This document shows positions 59,705 through 64,000 of a DNA stretch of 64,000 nt, piece after piece. A program made the translations under genes and the position numbers. This DNA is from Phlebopus portentosus (Eukaryota; Basidiomycota; Agaricomycetes; Boletales; Boletinellaceae), in contig JAYXKI010000003.1 of the NCBI GenBank assembly GCA_037892935.1, positions 2,170,001 through 2,234,000 on the forward strand, in the 5' to 3' direction. Within the stretch, counting starts at the first letter, position 1. Each line of letters begins with the position of its first letter. The notes beneath the pieces are model-generated. The model saw nothing but the letters and a program-made list of their open reading frames with translations, was not told the DNA's origin and did not search any database.

Positions 59705-61117
59705 CGAGGAGACTAACGCTCAAGCTGCACTGTGTAGGGTGTCGCTGCCAAAGTCGAGGCACGTGTAAGAGAACGATATTCGGTGGTTCTAACTCCGCGC
59801 GAGATCATCGCGATCGGCGTATATATGGCACATGATGCTTGGATTTCAATTTTCTTCTTTTTAATTTACTTATTGTTAACCAACGAACCAGAATACTAGC
59901 GTAAAGACCAAGTTTTCTGGACCTCTATCGCAATGAGGTTACTTATCGGTCCGCAAAAACCCCGCGATCCAAAGGGAATGAATAGTGATTTGATATCAAT
60001 CACACGTGGCCCTTCAGAAGTGGAGAAAGTTGTAATGACTTTGTAACACTTGCAATCTCCGGGTTCGAAATAACATAAGAACTTGATAAAATTGCTCGAG
60101 AAGCAATTGACGGAGGAAACATATCCGCATACGATATCATGTATGTCACCTCTGGAGACGACGTGGCAATCGCGAAATCTGAATATCAGATGCAAGGGTA
60201 GCGTCGTGAAGATGGATTGCATCACCAGCCAAGGGCAGTATGATGGCCAAGGAGGCATGCACGTGCACACTAAGGACTGAGCAAAATTCATACAGATGAT
60301 ATGTAGAACAATTGAAACAATTCAACTGGATTAATGAGAAAGATATTCATGAAAGTGAAGATAAGTGAAGCTAGCTAGAGTAGTAGTGGAAGGGGAAGGC
60401 GACGGAGACGGAAGAAATAAAGGAAGGAGATAGGGTAATAATCAGCACAGCTACTGCTGCGGTTTTAGCAGAGGCTGTGCATAAGCCAATAATTTCCCGT
60501 CGCCACTACTACACCTACAACAGCACGTTCGTGCTTCAAGCCTCGCCATCCCTTCCCCTCCTCATCTCATCACCAACGCGCTCATCGCTCTTATCCCAGC
60601 GCATCGCCCAGAGAGCGTCGCGTTTTTTTTCTAGAAGGAGATTCCGGGAAGAAAATAGTCTATTGATCGCGCTTAGTTGGACGTGTACCGAGCATTCTCG
60701 CCGTCTGCAAGCTTACTTTCTTTCGATCAACCACGCCAACATCATCAAGCTGCCTGCTCACAGTCATTCTGCAGCCAGCGTAGCCGACATTTTTCGCATC
60801 GACACGTCACCGTAAATTCTTTGGAAGGCCGCCGAGTCCCTAGCTATCGTGGCTCTCGCCTACATCCTCTATCGTTCTCTCAACTTGTCATTTTTAACGC
60901 TCTTTGCTTGACCTTCGCTTGAGTCCATTTTTGCAATTGCTCCTGCTTGGGATTATCATTTCTTGGCCAATCATATCATTAACTCCGTGATAATCTAAAG
61001 CAACTTCTACCATTGCCTAGATACAGTGATAGACGTGGAGCGCGCCACGCACTCTATCCTCTTTTCGGTCTCTTTCTTTTAGAAACTGCAATCTTGCAGA
61101 GCAAGCTGTATCGTGCA
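59705..61117. other. 1.4 kb divergent intergenic
   Basis: Between the membrane protein and TVP38. The right part (from about 60540) is pyrimidine-rich with many CTTC runs and probably carries a long TVP38 5' UTR. No gene recognised. Confidence 0.4.
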
Positions 61118-62951
61118 ATGCCTTCTGCAGGTGTAAACGATTTCATCGTGTTGTCTGGAGCGCCGTCGTCACCGAATCAACCGTCTCGGGTCGTTTCAAA
61201 TCCATCTCAATCAAAACGCACTGCTTCGCTCGATCCATCCTCAAGCGCTGGCGCTTCTTCAATACCTTCTTCTTCCGGGCCAGGAATTTCTCAGAAACCG
61301 CCTAAGATGGCTTCAGGATCTTCACAGGTAGTCTCAACGATACATGCACCCGGCCCGCCTCAGCAGGAAATCAGCGAAAAGGTTCTTGATGCTTTTGACG
61401 ATCTCGAACTCGGCAATATTTCACCGCAACAGACATTATACTCTACGCAACAACACCCGAGCAGAACAGGCGGCTTTCATAGTCCTGTTCTGTCCAGCGG
61501 CCGAGAACATTCCCGAGGGCGCCAGCAAGAAAGGAACGCCAACGAAAGGGAATGGGATGAAAAGCGAGGAGTCGGCGTAGCGTGCGGAGATGCTTCACAG
61601 GCATCCGGACCCTCGAATATGCGCCCCCCGCTTTCACCACAGCAATCGCGTTCAGGAACGATTCAGGCACCTATTCGTTCGACCAGTCTCACGAGCGCAT
61701 CCTTTGCCCTTCCTCAGGTGGAATTTCCACGTGCTTCATCCTTTATACCGCCTCCGCCCTACACGACACCACCTTCCTTTTCATCGTCCGCTCTTCCCTC
61801 ATACCCAAGTAATTATGCCCCATACTCAATGTCCGTGCGACGTATGCTCCTTATCGAGCGTATACGGCCTTGGTTGCCGTTCATTGCATATGGTGCTACG
61901 ATCGTCGGATTCGCTTTGGCTATCGGCTTCTGGAAGGAAGAAGTATTCGGTGCGCTAGATGAACTGGCACAATGGCTGAGGTCAAAAGAAGAAACTGGAT
62001 ATGCAGTTATGTTCCTCATGATCTTCTTGACCTGCATTCGTAAGCATTTACTTTGTTTCATCTAAATCAGGAACTAAGCAGATTACTATTTTAGCACCTG
62101 TCCCTCTTTATTCGACACTGCAGGTACTTTCTGGATACACATTCGGCGTATGGACCGGAAGTATCGTGTCGTATTTCTCTGCACTTGCCGGAGCCATCTT
62201 TGTCTTTTGGCTCTCGCGCTCCATTCCATCGCTGCGATGCGCGATAACATCTTGCATGTCGCGTTCACGTGCGCTACAGCGTGTCGTACGTGCAATCTCA
62301 AAGCGTCCTTCGCTGCTTTTCCTTGTCCGGCTAGCACCGTATCCATATAACGTGCTGAACGCACTTCTGGCCGGGTGTCCCCGTCTTACCTTCCGGACGT
62401 ACACGTATTGCACGGCTCTCAGTCTACTCAAGGTCATCATACATACTAGCATTGGAGCGGGCATCAAAAACTTTGCCGAATATCATAGTCCATCGAACAC
62501 GGATGGTTCGAAACTTGTGGATGAATCCGGCGAGGACTCGACGGATTCCCTAGGACAGATGTCGACTATTATAGGCATTGTATTGTGCGTTGTTATCGCC
62601 GTCTACCTTACATACGTTGCCCGGAGAGCAGTAGACGAGGAATTAGAAGATGACGATGATATGGAATGTCCACGCGGTCGTTCACGTTCGCGTGCACGAG
62701 TTCAATATGGAGTACGCGCGGATGACGAAGAGAGTGCAGGTTTCCTCGACGAGCCCCATTGTGATGGTCTCGGACCTGACTTCGCAGCCTTTGCTTCTGC
62801 GTCGACAAGGGGAGCCAATCGAGAAAGCACTCTTGAAAACGGCGAGATGGTAGAGCGACATGATACCGCTCGGTTGGGCAACTCTTCGCCTGCGCCGTTA
62901 TCTTCCCTGTCTGCTACGCCATACGGTCCACCAGAATGGGCGGATGCATAG
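61118..62951 (+). CDS. TVP38: TVP38/TMEM64 family membrane protein (Golgi VTT domain)
   Basis: Golgi membrane protein of the DedA-like VTT (SNARE-associated) family; yeast Tvp38 cofractionates with Tlg2 vesicles. The first ATG in frame is at 61118 (MPSAGVNDFIVLSGAPSSPN). A disordered Ser/Pro/Gln-rich region of about 250 residues precedes the membrane part: FIAYGATIVGFALAIGF, YAVMFLMIFLTCI (end of exon 1 near 62039), then PPVPLYSTLQVLSGYTFGVW, SYFSALAGAIFVFWLSRSIP, LLFLVRLAPYPYNVLNALLA (the family's R-x-x-P-x-P-x-N motif, here RLAPYPYN), LLKVIIHTSIGAG, and a last segment MSTIIGIVLCVVIAVYLTYV. A charged tail (VDEELEDDDDMECPRGRSRS) and a Ser-rich end follow. One intron. Longer N-terminus than yeast Tvp38. 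Confidence 0.9.
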
Positions 62952-64000
62952 ATGCTACGCCGTGGCCGTCAGTTGTTTTATTTAATCTTGAAGATTTCAT
63001 TTCGTTCGCCCCGACTTCGGCCTTCTCAACTCTCCTTCGCAAACCAAACCTTACAAGTTACCTTAAACTCGTCCTCCACTCCTTTATTGTTATAATCCTT
63101 GGAGACGGACATCTTTATTATTCAGAGCTTGCTCTACATTCCCTCCCTTTCTCTTTCTTGTAAAAATACCATCTGTTTCATCTTCCAAACGTGCTGTCGT
63201 CGCTCCGTCTCGAACTTTTGTCTTTATTATTTTCTTCTCCATTCTCTTCTCCATCACGATCATTTTGTTTCTTCTTGACTTCTTCCCCTTACTTCCCGCC
63301 TTGACTTTCAGGTCTTCGTTCTTTCTTGCCATCTTTACCAAGGCTGCCCACCGATTATGGACAGACTTATTTTTCTTCTCTTTTAAAGTTAAAAAGAACC
63401 TGAACTGAAATGTATAACCAAAATATATGATAACGTACAATTTAAACCGGTTGTCGTCTGCTTCTATCATTATCATTCTGCCTTGCAACTTCTTCGCATA
63501 GACTTGAAGTTCACGGGGGAACGGAAATTGTTTCCGGTGAGCTTTGCACTTTATTTTTGATTTCCTTTTCTTTTCGGAGAGCTGTCGATCACTAAATATA
63601 TCCCCATCAGGTAAAGAGCGGAAATGTAAATCTGAGTCCGCCCCGAGTGAGTTATTTATTTATTACCATAAAATGTCCACGAAGGTCCATCATCCCCTCA
63701 TCGACAGCGAAACGATGATGATGCGGTGAAATCAGGAGGGGACCGTCCATGCGTCCATGCGGATGTGCAATTGCACTGCAACATCAGGAGGAACTGGAAA
63801 CTCCTTGGTTTTCGGCTCCGTCAGAGCGTTCATTCACATATTCAATGGGAAAAAAAGGGGCAAGGTGCAATTCGATTCCCTCCTATTGGTGTGTGAAATT
63901 GTGTTCTGAATGCGTACAATCTCCACGGAAATCAACGCAATTACTGTTGGTGCGTATACATATAAAAATTCTGCCAAGATATGTAGGAAGAGGATATCCT
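62952..64000. other. Right flank without a recognisable gene
   Basis: About 1 kb of 3' flank of TVP38 to the window edge. A minus-strand Lys-rich ORF (63090-63488) is low-complexity and probably arises from pyrimidine-rich 3' UTR sequence. No gene supported. Confidence 0.4.

Noticed and set aside
63090..63488. Minus-strand Lys-rich ORF of 132 codons
   Set aside because: Low-complexity translation of pyrimidine-rich 3' flank; first codon is not ATG and no motif is visible.

Overview
The window is nuclear DNA from a filamentous basidiomycete, most likely an agaricomycete. The evidence is many short spliceosomal introns (about 50 to 70 bases, GT..AG), compact genes on both strands, alpha-aminoadipate lysine synthesis (homoisocitrate dehydrogenase), fungal wall hydrolases of families GH125 and GH128, and two proteins of a type (DUF6593-like) that I associate with basidiomycetes. 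No rRNA, tRNA, CRISPR array or intact transposon was recognised by eye. Most gene models below were assembled by reading exons through splice sites; ends marked uncertain are my best reading.

Layout. 0-9 kb: CWC21-type splicing factor (-), Myb-repeat SNAPC4-like protein (+), intron-rich GH125 mannosidase (-), and a Ser/Pro-rich protein (-). 9-17 kb: acetylornithine aminotransferase (+), small membrane protein (+), C2 plus proline-rich cytokinesis protein of the Inn1/Fic1 type (-), and homoisocitrate dehydrogenase (-). 17-25 kb: Cdt2 WD40 protein (+), Arl1 GTPase (-), WKF-domain protein (+), secreted M28 aminopeptidase (-), and mitochondrial uL11 (+). 25-36 kb: a predicted 53-residue protein (-), DUF6593-like protein (+), AhpD-like helical protein (-), secreted GH128 glucanase (-), two-RRM protein (+), GPATCH11-like protein (+), and a Ser-rich protein (-). 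36-48 kb: second DUF6593-like protein (-), bZIP/DUF3425 regulator (+), mitochondrial uS14 (-), small protein (+), and MFS transporter (-). 48.4-56.2 kb: a 7.8 kb stretch with no recognisable gene. 56-63 kb: Tctex-type dynein light chain (-), PEX11 (+), mitochondrial coiled-coil membrane protein (-), and TVP38 (+).

The content is mainly housekeeping. Several products act in mitochondria (aminotransferase, homoisocitrate dehydrogenase, uL11m, uS14m, and probably two or three small membrane proteins). Others serve the Golgi and vesicles (Arl1, Tvp38), the peroxisome (Pex11), replication licensing (Cdt2), septation (Inn1-like), splicing and RNA (Cwc21, RRM protein, GPATCH11), and the wall or secretome (GH125, GH128, M28). 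Five head-to-head pairs have their start codons 196 to 235 bases apart, which suggests shared bidirectional promoters. No convincing new multi-gene system was found. The best leads are the gene desert, the unusually long intron in the AhpD-like gene, the DUF6593-like proteins with a possible decayed third copy, and the tiny conserved-looking ORFs.
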